DNA of 64,000 nucleotides from Burkholderia sp. WAC0059 (GTDB taxonomy: Bacteria; Pseudomonadota; Gammaproteobacteria; Burkholderiales; Burkholderiaceae). Both the position numbers and the translations under genes were made by a program. Under the pieces are notes generated by a model. The model was not told the DNA's origin. It searched no databases and worked only from the letters and a program-made list of their open reading frames with translations. Shown here piece after piece: positions 9,319 to 17,215 of this stretch. The stretch covers positions 62,001-126,000 of the forward strand of contig NZ_PNEO01000015.1 of assembly GCF_002870125.1 (NCBI RefSeq), given 5' to 3'. How positions within the stretch are numbered: the first letter of the stretch is position 1; each line of letters starts with the position of its first letter.

Positions 9319-10065
9319 ATGGATCGGATCGAACTGGAATTGTATCTGAACAATCTTCTCGGAATCTCGCGCTTCAGGGACTATTGCCCCAACGGTCTGC
9401 AAGTCGAGGGGCGCCGCCGCGTCGAGAAGATCGCGACCGGCGTCACGGCCTCGCTGGCGTTTCTCGAGGCTGCGCTGGAATGGGGTGCGGACGCCGTGCT
9501 CGTCCATCACGGCTACTTCTGGCGCAACGAGGCGCCGCAGGTCACGGGCCGCAAGTACCGGCGGCTCAGGTTGCTGCTCGCCAACGACCTGAACCTGTTC
9601 GCCTATCACCTGCCGCTCGACGATCACCCCGAGTTCGGCAATAACGCGCAGATCGGTGCGAAGTTCGGCTGGATCGGCGACGCGCGTTTCGGCGACCAGG
9701 ACCTCGGCTGGCTGGCGACGCTGCCGATGTCGATCACGCTCGCGCACTTCACGGCCGAAGTCGAGCAGACGCTCGGCCGCGCGCCGCTCGTGTTCGGCGA
9801 TCCCGACTGGGAACTGCGCCGGGTCGCGTGGTGCACGGGCGCGGCGCAGGGCTATTTCGACGCGGCCATCGAGGCCGGCGCCGACGTGTTCCTGACGGGC
9901 GAGGTGTCCGAGCAGACCATGCACACGTCGGCCGAAAGCGGCGTGGCGTTCCTCGCGGCCGGGCATCACGCGACCGAACGCTTCGGTGTGCAGGCGCTGG
10001 GCGCGCACCTGTCGGAGTCGTTCGACGTCGAGCATCTCTTCATCGACATTCATAACCCGATTTAA
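9319..10065 (+). CDS. Nif3-like dinuclear metal center protein
   Basis: Member of the Nif3/YbgI family, hexameric proteins with a dinuclear metal site; GTP cyclohydrolase-like activity has been suggested for some but the cellular role is unsettled. 248 residues, usual length. Metal ligand motifs visible: VLVHHGYFW near residue 60, [16 protein letters not shown] near 94, and [12 protein letters not shown] near residue 215. ATG 9319 follows AAGGGG at 9305-9310. Lies next to petABC, as commonly seen in betaproteobacteria. Confidence 0.93.
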   Translation: MDRIELELYLNNLLGISRFRDYCPNGLQVEGRRRVEKIATGVTASLAFLEAALEWGADAVLVHHGYFWRNEAPQVTGRKYRRLRLLLANDLNLFAYHLPLDDHPEFGNNAQIGAKFGWIGDARFGDQDLGWLATLPMSITLAHFTAEVEQTLGRAPLVFGDPDWELRRVAWCTGAAQGYFDAAIEAGADVFLTGEVSEQTMHTSAESGVAFLAAGHHATERFGVQALGAHLSESFDVEHLFIDIHNPI

Positions 10066-10293
10066 ATCGTCGGGAATGGCGAAAATCGGGAAGGGAAACG
10101 GGGAAGCCGCAAAAATCTTACGAAACGGTTTCATTTCCTGTTTCCTGGTGGCGCGTGAAAATTACGATATATCAATGGCTTATGGCGTTTTGGGAGACGC
10201 GCCCCTTGTAATTGGCAACCCTGATCGCGCAAACTGGCGACCTCGCTCGGCGCGGCGGAGCGGAAAAATTCAGTTCGGAATTGGGGCGGGGTA

Positions 10294-10914
10294 ATGCGAG
10301 ACAAGGACAACGACGGCGTCGACAACAGCCGTCGCACCTGGCTGATCGCGACGTCGGTGGCGGGTAGTGTGGGGGGCGTGGCCTCCGTCGTGCCGTTCGT
10401 CGCCTCGTTCGCTCCGTCCGAAGAGGCCCGGGCGGCCGGCGCGCCGGTCGAAGTCGACATCGGAGGCCTCGCGCCCGGCAGCATGGTCACCGTGGCCTGG
10501 CGCGGCAAGCCCGTCTGGGTGCTGAACCGGACCGGGCGCATGCTGGCCGACGTCAGGAAGGCCGATCCGGACCTCGTCGACCCGCACTCCCTGAATCCGT
10601 ACTCGATGCCGATGCCGGACTATTGCCTGAACGAATACCGTTCGCGGGTCGAGCACCGGAACATCCTTGTGGTCGTCGCCATCTGCACGCATCTGGGCTG
10701 CATGCCGACGCCGCGTTTCCAGGAGGGTCCGCAGCCCAATCTGCCCGACGACTGGCCCGGCGGCTTCCTTTGCCCCTGCCACGGCTCAACCTACGACCTG
10801 GCCGGCCGCGTGTTCAAGAACCAGCCCGCGCCGCAGAATCTCGACGTCCCGCGCTACATGTTCGCCTCGCCGACGCGGCTTCTGATCGGCCAGGACGAGA
10901 AAGGGGAAGCGTGA
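10294..10914 (+). CDS. petA: Ubiquinol-cytochrome c reductase, Rieske iron-sulfur subunit
   Basis: [2Fe-2S] subunit of the cytochrome bc1 complex, moving electrons from ubiquinol to cytochrome c1. 206 residues: an N-terminal NSRRTWL twin-arginine motif (residues 11-17) plus a membrane helix that acts as an uncleaved anchor, and a C-terminal Rieske fold with ligands Cys131/His133 (CTHLGC) and Cys160/His163 (CPCHGS). Cys136 and Cys162 can form the usual disulfide. First gene of petABC; its stop overlaps the petB start by one base. Confidence 0.97.
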   Translation: MRDKDNDGVDNSRRTWLIATSVAGSVGGVASVVPFVASFAPSEEARAAGAPVEVDIGGLAPGSMVTVAWRGKPVWVLNRTGRMLADVRKADPDLVDPHSLNPYSMPMPDYCLNEYRSRVEHRNILVVVAICTHLGCMPTPRFQEGPQPNLPDDWPGGFLCPCHGSTYDLAGRVFKNQPAPQNLDVPRYMFASPTRLLIGQDEKGEA

Positions 10915-12332
10915 TGGCCACGGGCCCCGAATCGGGAAACGAGGTCCGGCCGGCCGGCCTCGCCGGCTGGATCGATCGCCGCTTTCCGTTGGCGGCGCTT
11001 TGGCGCGCCTACATGTCGGAGTACTACGTACCGAAGAACCTGAACTTCTGGTACTTCTTCGGTTCGCTCTCGCTGCTCGTGCTCGTGAACCAGATCGTCA
11101 CCGGCATCTTTCTCACGATGAGCTACAAGCCCGACGCGACGCTTGCGTTCGCGTCGGTCGAGCACATCATGCGCGACGTGCCGTGGGGCTGGCTGATCCG
11201 CTATCTGCACTCGACGGGCGCCTCGCTGTTCTTCGTCGTCATCTATCTGCACATGTTCCGCGGGCTGCTGTACGGTTCGTATCGCGAGCCGCGCGAACTC
11301 GTGTGGATTTCCGGCTGCCTGATCTTCCTGTGCCTCATGGCCGAGGCGTTCTTCGGCTACCTGCTGCCGTGGGGGCAGGTGTCGTACTGGGGCGCGCAGG
11401 TGATCGTGAATCTCTTTTCGGCCATTCCGTTCGTAGGCTCCGATCTCGCGCTGTGGATACGGGGCGACTACGTCGTCTCCGACGTCACGCTGAACCGCTT
11501 CTTCGCCTTCCACGTGATCGCGATTCCGCTCGTGCTGGTCGGGCTCGTGGTCGCACACGTCGTCGCGCTGCGCGAGGTCGGCTCGAACAATCCGGACGGC
11601 GTCGAGATCAAGGACCGGACGGACGAAAACGGCATCCCGCTCGACGGCGTGCCGTTCCATCCGTACTACTCGGTGCGCGATTTTTTCGGCGCCTGCATTT
11701 TCCTCGCGATATTCGCCGCGATCGTGTTTTTCGCGCCGGAGATGGGCGGCTATTTCCTCGAAGCCAACAATTTCGCACCGGCCAACCCGCTGCAGACGCC
11801 GTCCGAAATCTCGCCCGTCTGGTACTTCACCGCGTTTTACGCGATGCTGCGCGCGGTCACCGATTCCTTCAAGATCGTGCTGATGATCGTCGTCGCGTTG
11901 CTCGGCCTGCTCGCGCTCGTCCGCGCGCGCGGGCGCCGGCGCGTCGCGCTGCCCGCGCTCGCGGCGCTGGCCGTCGTCGCCATGTTTTTCACCGACGCGA
12001 AGTTATGGGGCATCGTCGTGATGGGGACGGCCGTTCTGGTCCTGTTTTTTCTGCCGTGGCTCGACCGCTCGCCCGTCAAGTCGATTCGGTATCGGCCCTT
12101 TTTCCATAAGGTCTTTCTCGGCATCTTCGCCGCCGCTTTCCTGACCCTGGGTTTCCTCGGTACGCGGCCGCCTTCGCCGGCGGCCACGTCGATTGCCCAG
12201 TGCTGTGCCCTTATCTATCTGGCGTTCTTCCTCGGCATGCCGTTCTGGACGGGCCTCGGCACATTCCGGCAGCCGCCCGAACGCATTGATTACCGGTCCC
12301 ATTCGCGGCGGGCGAGGAGAAATCAACCGTGA
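10914..12332 (+). CDS. petB: Cytochrome b of the bc1 complex
   Basis: Membrane subunit with two b hemes and both quinone sites. 472 residues, the fused single-chain form. Heme-ligand histidines are in helices near residues 100-116 (LHSTGASLFFVVIYLHMFRG, partly) and 200-217 (FFAFHVIAIPLVLVGLVVAH). The GYLLPWGQVSYWGA motif of the Qo site is near residue 148. The ef-loop reads Pro301-Val302-Trp303-Tyr304 (PVWY) instead of the mitochondrial PEWY. Start ATG 10914 overlaps the petA stop; the end overlaps petC by four bases (GTGA). Confidence 0.97.
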   Translation: MATGPESGNEVRPAGLAGWIDRRFPLAALWRAYMSEYYVPKNLNFWYFFGSLSLLVLVNQIVTGIFLTMSYKPDATLAFASVEHIMRDVPWGWLIRYLHSTGASLFFVVIYLHMFRGLLYGSYREPRELVWISGCLIFLCLMAEAFFGYLLPWGQVSYWGAQVIVNLFSAIPFVGSDLALWIRGDYVVSDVTLNRFFAFHVIAIPLVLVGLVVAHVVALREVGSNNPDGVEIKDRTDENGIPLDGVPFHPYYSVRDFFGACIFLAIFAAIVFFAPEMGGYFLEANNFAPANPLQTPSEISPVWYFTAFYAMLRAVTDSFKIVLMIVVALLGLLALVRARGRRRVALPALAALAVVAMFFTDAKLWGIVVMGTAVLVLFFLPWLDRSPVKSIRYRPFFHKVFLGIFAAAFLTLGFLGTRPPSPAATSIAQCCALIYLAFFLGMPFWTGLGTFRQPPERIDYRSHSRRARRNQP

Positions 12333-13099
12333 AAAGGCGGTTTTCGGTCTTCGTCCGGCGCGGTGCGGCGTGTCTGCTGGCTCTCGCCTGCGCGCTGGCG
12401 GTCGGGCCCGCCTCTGCCGACGGCAATATTCCGCTCGACCACGCCCCCGATAACAGCGAAAATCTTGCCTCTCTGCAACACGGGGCACAATTGTTTGTAA
12501 ACTATTGCCTGAGTTGCCATAGCGCGAATCTGATGCGCTATAGCCGGCTGGAGGATCTCGGCATTTCGCGGCAGTCCCTCGAGACGAATCTGCTGATCCC
12601 GGCCGACAGGGTGGACGGCACGATGTCCGTTGCGATGCGCCCCGACGACGCGAAAGCGTGGTTCGGCGTGGTGCCGCCGGACCTTTCCCTCGAGGCGCGC
12701 GTGCGCGGCCGCGACTGGCTGTATACGTATCTGCGCAGCTTCTATCGGGACGATACGCGCCCGACCGGCTGGAACAACCTCGTGTTCGAGAACGTGAGCA
12801 TGCCTCACGTGCTGTGGCAGTTGCAGGGCGTGCGCACGGCGAAGTTCGAGGACGTCGTCGACGGGCGCACCGGGAAAACGGTGCGCCGATTCGTGGGGTT
12901 CCGGCAGGTGAGCGCAGGGACGATGTCGCCGGTGGATTATGATGCTGCCGTGGCCGACCTGGTGGCGTACATGTCGTGGATGGCCGAGCCGGAGAGAAAT
13001 ACCCGGCGACAGATCGGCGTATGGGTGTTGCTGTTCCTTGGCATCCTGAGTTTTTTTGCATGGCGGCTCAACGCCGCTTACTGGAAAGATATCAAATAG
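12329..13099 (+). CDS. petC: Cytochrome c1
   Basis: Periplasmic c-type heme subunit of the bc1 complex. 256 residues: Sec signal peptide (about 1-30, ending near PASA), heme site Cys60-x-x-Cys63-His64 (NYCLSCHS), likely axial Met in the GTMSPVDYD region, and a C-terminal membrane helix (about 228-246, VWVLLFLGILSFFAW) followed by a short cytoplasmic tail. GTG start overlaps the petB stop. Last of the three bc1 genes; sspA follows after 96 bases. Confidence 0.96.
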   Translation: MKRRFSVFVRRGAACLLALACALAVGPASADGNIPLDHAPDNSENLASLQHGAQLFVNYCLSCHSANLMRYSRLEDLGISRQSLETNLLIPADRVDGTMSVAMRPDDAKAWFGVVPPDLSLEARVRGRDWLYTYLRSFYRDDTRPTGWNNLVFENVSMPHVLWQLQGVRTAKFEDVVDGRTGKTVRRFVGFRQVSAGTMSPVDYDAAVADLVAYMSWMAEPERNTRRQIGVWVLLFLGILSFFAWRLNAAYWKDIK

Positions 13100-13195
13100 G
13101 CACGTCCTGACCGACGTGGGGCCGGCGCAACGGGAAACCGGACAAGCGGTTTGCTGCGCGCGCTGGCCTTTGGGTTTTTTGAGGAAACGTAAATC

Positions 13196-13807
13196 ATGAT
13201 GGTTTTGTACTCCGGCACTACCTGCCCGTTCTCCCAGCGTTGCCGGCTGGTGTTGTTCGAAAAAGGCATGGACTTCGAAATTCGCGACGTCGACCTGTTC
13301 AACAAACCGGAAGACATCGCCGTGATGAATCCCTACGGCCAGGTGCCGATTCTGGTCGAACGCGATCTGATCCTCTACGAATCGAACATCATCAACGAGT
13401 ACATCGACGAGCGCTTTCCGCATCCGCAACTGATGCCGGCCGATCCGGTGCAGCGCGCCCGCGCGCGCCTGTTCCTGCTCAACTTCGAGAAGGAGCTGTT
13501 CGTGCACGTCGGCACGCTCGAAAACGAAAAGGGCAAGGCCGCCGAGAAGAACCACGAAAAGGCGCGCCTTGCGATTCGCGATCGCCTCACGCAGCTCGCG
13601 CCGATCTTCCTGAAAAACAAGTACATGCTCGGCGAAGAGTTCTCGATGCTCGACGTCGCCATCGCGCCGCTTTTGTGGCGTCTGGATCATTACGGCATCG
13701 AGCTGTCGAAGAACGCCGCGCCGCTGATGAAATACGCGGAACGAATCTTCAGCCGGCCGGCCTATATCGAAGCGCTGACGCCTTCGGAAAAGGTCATGCG
13801 CCGTTAA
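13196..13807 (+). CDS. sspA: Stringent starvation protein A (GST-fold)
   Basis: RNA-polymerase-associated protein with a glutathione S-transferase fold, involved in stationary-phase and stress responses. 203 residues: thioredoxin-like N-terminal half (YSGTTCPFSQRCRLVL near residue 5, NPYGQVPILVERDLILYES near 44) and an all-helical C-terminal half. GST-like substrate chemistry is not expected for SspA. Start ATG 13196 is behind GAGGAAA. Placement between petC and sspB is conserved in betaproteobacteria. Confidence 0.93.
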   Translation: MMVLYSGTTCPFSQRCRLVLFEKGMDFEIRDVDLFNKPEDIAVMNPYGQVPILVERDLILYESNIINEYIDERFPHPQLMPADPVQRARARLFLLNFEKELFVHVGTLENEKGKAAEKNHEKARLAIRDRLTQLAPIFLKNKYMLGEEFSMLDVAIAPLLWRLDHYGIELSKNAAPLMKYAERIFSRPAYIEALTPSEKVMRR

Positions 13808-13883
13808 ATGCAACAAGCCTGCGGGCGTTGGGACGGCCCGCGACGTGTTTCGCGTCGCGGGCCGCTCCGGCAAAGGACCGTCG

Positions 13884-14375
13884 ATGCAAGAGACTTCCAC
13901 CAAGCCGTATCTGTTGCGCGCGCTCTACGAGTGGTGCACGGACAACGGCTACACGCCGCACATCGCCGTGCGGGTCGACAACCGCACGCGGGTGCCTCAC
14001 CAGTTCGTGCGCAACGGCGAGATCGTGCTCAACATCAGCTTCGAGGCGACGAGCCAGCTCCAGATGGGCAACGAGCTGATCGAGTTTCACGCGCGCTTTT
14101 CCGGCAAGTCGCACAAGATCGAGGTGCCGATAGCGAACGTGCTGGCGATTTACGCGCGCGAGAACGGCCAGGGCATGGCATTCCCGGTCGAGGCCGAGGC
14201 GGGCGCGGGCGAAGAGACTGAGGCGCTTCCGCCGGAGCCGGACGAGCATGGGCGGCTGGACGACGGGACGGTCGCCGGCCCGGACGGCGCTTCCGACGCC
14301 GCCGGCGAGGCCGGCCCCGCTTCGGGAGACGACGGCGCGAAGGGCGGCCGCGGGCACCTCAAGATCGTGAAATGA
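13884..14375 (+). CDS. sspB: ClpXP adaptor / stringent starvation protein B
   Basis: Adaptor that delivers ssrA-tagged proteins to the ClpXP protease. 163 residues: folded substrate-binding domain about 1-108 (PYLLRALYEWCTDNGYTPH at the start, NISFEATSQLQMGN near 50), then an acidic Gly/Ala/Pro linker and the ClpX-binding end GRGHLKIVK. That bipartite layout is diagnostic. ATG 13884 is behind AAAGGA (13872-13877); an upstream in-frame ATG at 13845 lacks such a site. Confidence 0.95.
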   Translation: MQETSTKPYLLRALYEWCTDNGYTPHIAVRVDNRTRVPHQFVRNGEIVLNISFEATSQLQMGNELIEFHARFSGKSHKIEVPIANVLAIYARENGQGMAFPVEAEAGAGEETEALPPEPDEHGRLDDGTVAGPDGASDAAGEAGPASGDDGAKGGRGHLKIVK

Positions 14376-14482
14376 AGTAGAACCGCGGGCGCGCCGGCTT
14401 GGCTCGTCCGGCGGTATCGCTGCATTAGCGGTGGCGGGAGCCTCCCGCGGTCGATGTGCTCATGGCACTCGCTGATCACGCA

Positions 14483-14523
14483 AACCGCGACGTAACGGAC
14501 GTCGCGGTTAAATCTCCTTTTTT
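14483..14523 (+). terminator. Likely terminator of sspAB transcript
   Basis: An 11-bp perfect stem (14483-14493 with 14499-14509, arms AACCGCGACGT / ACGTCGCGGTT), five-base loop, then a run of six T at 14518-14523. The spacer before the T-run is longer than ideal. It lies 107 bases after sspB and before the convergent oxidoreductase gene. Confidence 0.6.
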
Positions 14524-14637
14524 CAGTCGATGGTATGCCGGGCCGGGCAGCCACGAGTTCGGACTTCTCCTGCCCGGATCGGCCATCAAGCGAAACTATT
14601 CGAAGTGGCTATTCGCTTCTGACTGCTTCCGGCTTCG

Positions 14638-15627
14638 TCAAGTTGTGACGACAACCTTGCCGATCTGCTGGTTCGATTCCAGGTATCTATGTGCGTCGAC
14701 AATCTGCTCCAGCGGGAACGTCCTGGCAATGACCGGCTTGAGACTGCCGTCGGCCAGCCCGCCGTTGATGAACGATGTGGCCTGTTCCAGGCGCTGCGGA
14801 TCTTGAGTGATTTCCATCATCACGTAGCCGCGAATCGTCATCCACTTGCCCAGCACGTCGAACAACGGGAGCGGCGTGGCCTCCGTACTGAGTGCCCCGT
14901 ACAGGAAGATCATGCCGCGCACCGCGGTCGCCTGGGTCAGCTTCGCCAACGTCGGGCCGCCGACGGGGTCGAACACGACGCGTGCCCCTTTTCCGGCCGT
15001 GATATCGAGGATTTCCTTCACGAGATCCTGTTCGTCGGAGGCAATGACGTGAGCCGCGCCCGCATCGAGCAACGCCTGGCGCTTTGAGCGTCCCCTTGTG
15101 AGCGCAATGGGAACGGCGCCGACCCGGTTCGCGATCTGGATGGCGGCAAGGCCGACACTGCTGGACGCCGCCGGGACGACAAGCGCATCGCCCCGGCCAA
15201 GCCTGGCGATGTCGATCAATGCGCCATAGGCGGTCACGTATTGCATCCACACCGCTGCCGCTTCCTCCCAGGTGAGCGAAACGGGATGGTGGACCACGGC
15301 ATGGGCCGGGGCGTTGACCGTGTCCGCGTACATGCCGTAAGCGTTCAGGCTGAATGCCGGAACGACGCTGACGGCGTCGCCGACCGCGATGCCGGAGACA
15401 TCCGGCCCGACTGCGGCTACGGTACCCGCCGCCTCGTACCCCAGACGCGCGGGGAGTTTGGGATCTTCGAGGTACTGTCCGCTGCGGAACATGGATTCGG
15501 CCCGGTTGAGCCCGACCGCCTTGACCGCGATCTGAACCTCGCCCTTGCCGGGCGGCGGGACTTCGATTTGCTCGACTTGCAGAACCTCGGGGCCACCGGT
15601 CTGATGAAAGCGAACGACTCGTGCCAT
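14638..15627 (-). CDS. Quinone oxidoreductase-like MDR family protein
   Basis: NADPH-dependent medium-chain dehydrogenase/reductase related to zeta-crystallin-type quinone reductases. 329 residues: GroES-like N-terminal domain (RLGYEAAGTVAAVG near 60-73) and a Rossmann domain, with VVPAASSSVGLAAIQIA near 146-162 as the dinucleotide site (a Ser-rich variant of AxxGxxG). No zinc-ligand Cys cluster is visible, so the non-zinc subfamily is likely. It stands alone, convergent to sspB, with 290 bases before the tRNA gene. Substrate unknown. Confidence 0.85.
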   Translation of the reverse strand: MARVVRFHQTGGPEVLQVEQIEVPPPGKGEVQIAVKAVGLNRAESMFRSGQYLEDPKLPARLGYEAAGTVAAVGPDVSGIAVGDAVSVVPAFSLNAYGMYADTVNAPAHAVVHHPVSLTWEEAAAVWMQYVTAYGALIDIARLGRGDALVVPAASSSVGLAAIQIANRVGAVPIALTRGRSKRQALLDAGAAHVIASDEQDLVKEILDITAGKGARVVFDPVGGPTLAKLTQATAVRGMIFLYGALSTEATPLPLFDVLGKWMTIRGYVMMEITQDPQRLEQATSFINGGLADGSLKPVIARTFPLEQIVDAHRYLESNQQIGKVVVTT

Positions 15628-15901
15628 GGAAAAGGCCTCGCTGAAGATGTCATGGGGACCGTCGATGGCGCCATTGTGCCGGAGTTGCCGGAAGCATGCA
15701 GGCGCGTTCTTCGGCAGGAAAGCCCGCTCAAAGTCCGGATTGTCGCCTCACCGTCGCTAAAGCGTCTCCGCTCGAGTCCCGGTGCCCGTTAAATCCTCGC
15801 TCGATCCTCGTGTTACCCGGGGCCTCTCGATGCGGCCTCGATCTCGCCTGGACCCGGATATGCGGGATCTTCCGCGAGGAATCTCTCGCTAATCTATGAG
15901 G

Positions 15902-15907
15902 TATAAT
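15902..15907 (+). promoter_or_regulatory. -10 box of the tRNA-Thr promoter
   Basis: A perfect TATAAT ends 10 bases before the first tRNA nucleotide, which fits a short 5' leader removed by RNase P. No good -35 hexamer is seen at 16-18 bases upstream. Confidence 0.65.
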
Positions 15908-15917
15908 TTTCTGCTTT

Positions 15918-16206
15918 GCCGGGTTAGCTCAGTTGGTAGAGCAACCGCCTTGAAGATATACGAGTGCCCTGTCGGAAACGATGGGAGTAGAACCCCTCAA
16001 ATTCGGGGAAAGCTAAGGCCTTCATGGGCTATGCCAATCCCGAGCCAAGCTTGCCGAGGCAAGAAGGTGTAGAGACTAGACGGGGGGAGCCTAAGGCGTC
16101 GTTCGCTATGGCTAAGGGATAGTCCAGACCACAAACGTCAGGCGGCGAAAGTCGTAGTGGTAAGGTAAGCGGTAGGTCGTCTGTTCGAGTCAGACACTCG
16201 GCACCA
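15918..16206 (+). tRNA. tRNA-Thr(UGU), interrupted by a group I intron
   Basis: Two exons, 15918-15951 (34 nt) and 16165-16206 (42 nt), join to a 76-nt tRNA with encoded CCA. The acceptor stem GCCGGGU pairs with ACUCGGC (one G-U), the D stem is GCUC/GAGC, the anticodon stem is ACCGC/GCGGU, and the T stem is GUCUG/CAGAC around UUCGAGU. The joined anticodon loop reads CUUGUAA, giving anticodon UGU. The intron lies between U34 and G35. Without splicing the anticodon loop would be destroyed, so an intron-blind tRNA search may miss this gene. Confidence 0.93.
15952..16164 (+). ncRNA. Group I self-splicing intron (IC3-like) in tRNA-Thr
   Basis: 213 nt, no open frame. Conserved core elements in order: P (AAUUCGGGGAAA, from 15999), Q (AAUCCCGAGCCAAGC, 16036-16050), R (16066-16083, contains GAGACUAGACGG) and S (AAGGGAUAGUCC, 16114-16125). 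P4 forms from UCGGG/CCCGA and P7 from GACUA (16074-16078) with UAGUC (16120-16124). Stems P2 and P9 are capped by GAAA tetraloops (15975-15978, 16147-16150). The 5' exon ends in U that can pair as U-G with G15962 in a guide sequence; the last intron base is G. From memory it closely resembles the 205-nt Azoarcus tRNA-Ile intron. Confidence 0.92.
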
Positions 16207-16320
16207 GGCTATACAGCAATCGCAACGCCGTTGCCAAAGGTAAGCAACGCCACGGACGGGACGGCCAGACGGAGGCCGGAAACGCAACATCGTTCTGGTA
16301 CATATTTGTCATCGTCAGGT

Positions 16321-16348
16321 GGCAGGTTCGAGTCCTGCAGCCGCCCGA
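16321..16348 (+). other. Orphan tRNA T-arm and acceptor-like sequence
   Basis: GCAGG-TTCGAGT-CCTGC forms a perfect 5-bp stem with a 7-base T-loop carrying the TTCGAGT consensus, followed by AGCCGCCC like the 3' side of an acceptor stem. No matching 5' acceptor, D-arm or anticodon arm is found in the preceding 114 bases, and there is no CCA. It could be the relic of a tRNA or of an integration site. Bases 16207-16320 otherwise hold nothing I recognise. Confidence 0.5.
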
Positions 16349-16350
16349 AA

Positions 16351-16386
16351 ACCCCGCTAGAGTCCCTGATTCTGCGGGGTTTTTTG
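16351..16386 (+). terminator. Intrinsic terminator downstream of tRNA-Thr
   Basis: Stem ACCCCGC (16351-16357) with GCGGGGT (16374-16380), 16-base loop, then six T. It immediately follows the orphan T-arm and lies between the tRNA and the convergent GntR gene. Confidence 0.8.
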
Positions 16387-16408
16387 TTGTCACACTCGCG
16401 AATCCCCC

Positions 16409-17131
16409 TCAATCCAGCACCTCAAAAAACGGCGCCATCCGGGCCCGCGAGCGCATGACGTGCTCTTCCATCGCCGTATAGGCGGCCTCGTGGTTGCCGT
16501 CCAGCATCGCGGACACGATCTCTGCGTGTTCCTTGATGGCCTCGGTCGTCACGTGCGAATGAAACCGCAGCCTGAATAGATGCGTATGGGCATGCAGGCG
16601 CGTGAGCGCCTCGGCCGCCAGATCGTTGCCGCTATGTTGTGCGATCCACAGATGGAAATCCGCGTCTTGAAGCGCGAACTTGCCGTACGCGAGTTTCTCG
16701 TCGTCGCTGGTCGGTCGCGCCATCGACGTCGCCAGCGTGGCGAGTTCGTCGCGCGCGGCGTCCGACAGGTTCTGCGTCGCGCGCGCCGCGAGATACGGCT
16801 CGAGCAATCGCCGCATGTCGTAGATCTGCTCGAACCGGCTTCGCGTCGGCATGGGCGCGGCGCTGTAGCCGACGTTGTGCGTCTTCACGACCAGCCCTTC
16901 CGTTTCCAGCCGGATCAGCGCCGCGCGGATCGGCGTTTGCGACACGTTTAGCTCTCTCACCAGCGCGTCCACCGGAATGCGGCTGCCCGGCGCGATCTTC
17001 ACCGAAATGAGCCGCGCCAGCAGCGTCTCGTAGACACGGTCGCCGAGCGACGGGCGCGGCGTCAGGTCGGGCAGCGGCTCGGGCGCCTCGTTTGGCGTTG
17101 CGGCGGACGTGGGGCGGGTTCTCGCGTTCAT
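16409..17131 (-). CDS. GntR family regulator, FCD (FadR-type) subfamily
   Basis: Metabolite-responsive transcription factor. 240 residues: winged helix near 28-95 with the GntR signature (LNVSQTPIRAALIRLETEGLV) and an all-helical FCD ligand domain about 105-230, including the metal-binding Asp/His set (DADFHLWIA near 160, RLRFHSH near 190, EHAEIVSAM near 205). Divergent from an Ldh-family dehydrogenase gene with two inverted repeats between them, so it most likely controls that five-gene catabolic set. The effector is presumably the substrate or an intermediate. Confidence 0.92.
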   Translation of the reverse strand: MNARTRPTSAATPNEAPEPLPDLTPRPSLGDRVYETLLARLISVKIAPGSRIPVDALVRELNVSQTPIRAALIRLETEGLVVKTHNVGYSAAPMPTRSRFEQIYDMRRLLEPYLAARATQNLSDAARDELATLATSMARPTSDDEKLAYGKFALQDADFHLWIAQHSGNDLAAEALTRLHAHTHLFRLRFHSHVTTEAIKEHAEIVSAMLDGNHEAAYTAMEEHVMRSRARMAPFFEVLD

Positions 17132-17161
17132 GGACGGACAGGTTCCTCATAGCTTGACGCA

Positions 17162-17209
17162 ATCATACCCGGTGCGTATGATCTCCGAAAATCGTATATC
17201 CGATCGGAT
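17162..17209. promoter_or_regulatory. Candidate GntR operators in divergent intergenic region
   Basis: Two dyads lie between the GntR gene and the dehydrogenase: ATCATAC-N7-GTATGAT (17162-17182, perfect 7-bp arms) and the perfect 12-base palindrome ATCCGATCGGAT (17198-17209), which begins beside a CGTATA. The second ends seven bases before the dehydrogenase start codon at 17216, where a bound repressor would block expression. Assignment to this regulator is inference from position and symmetry. Confidence 0.6.
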
Positions 17210-17215
17210 TTAATA

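Noticed and set aside
16190..16458. Short open frames on both strands over the tRNA 3' end and the orphan T-arm
   Set aside because: They are translations of tRNA-like sequence and the terminator; no RBS, and the same kind of frame is commonly miscalled next to tRNA genes.
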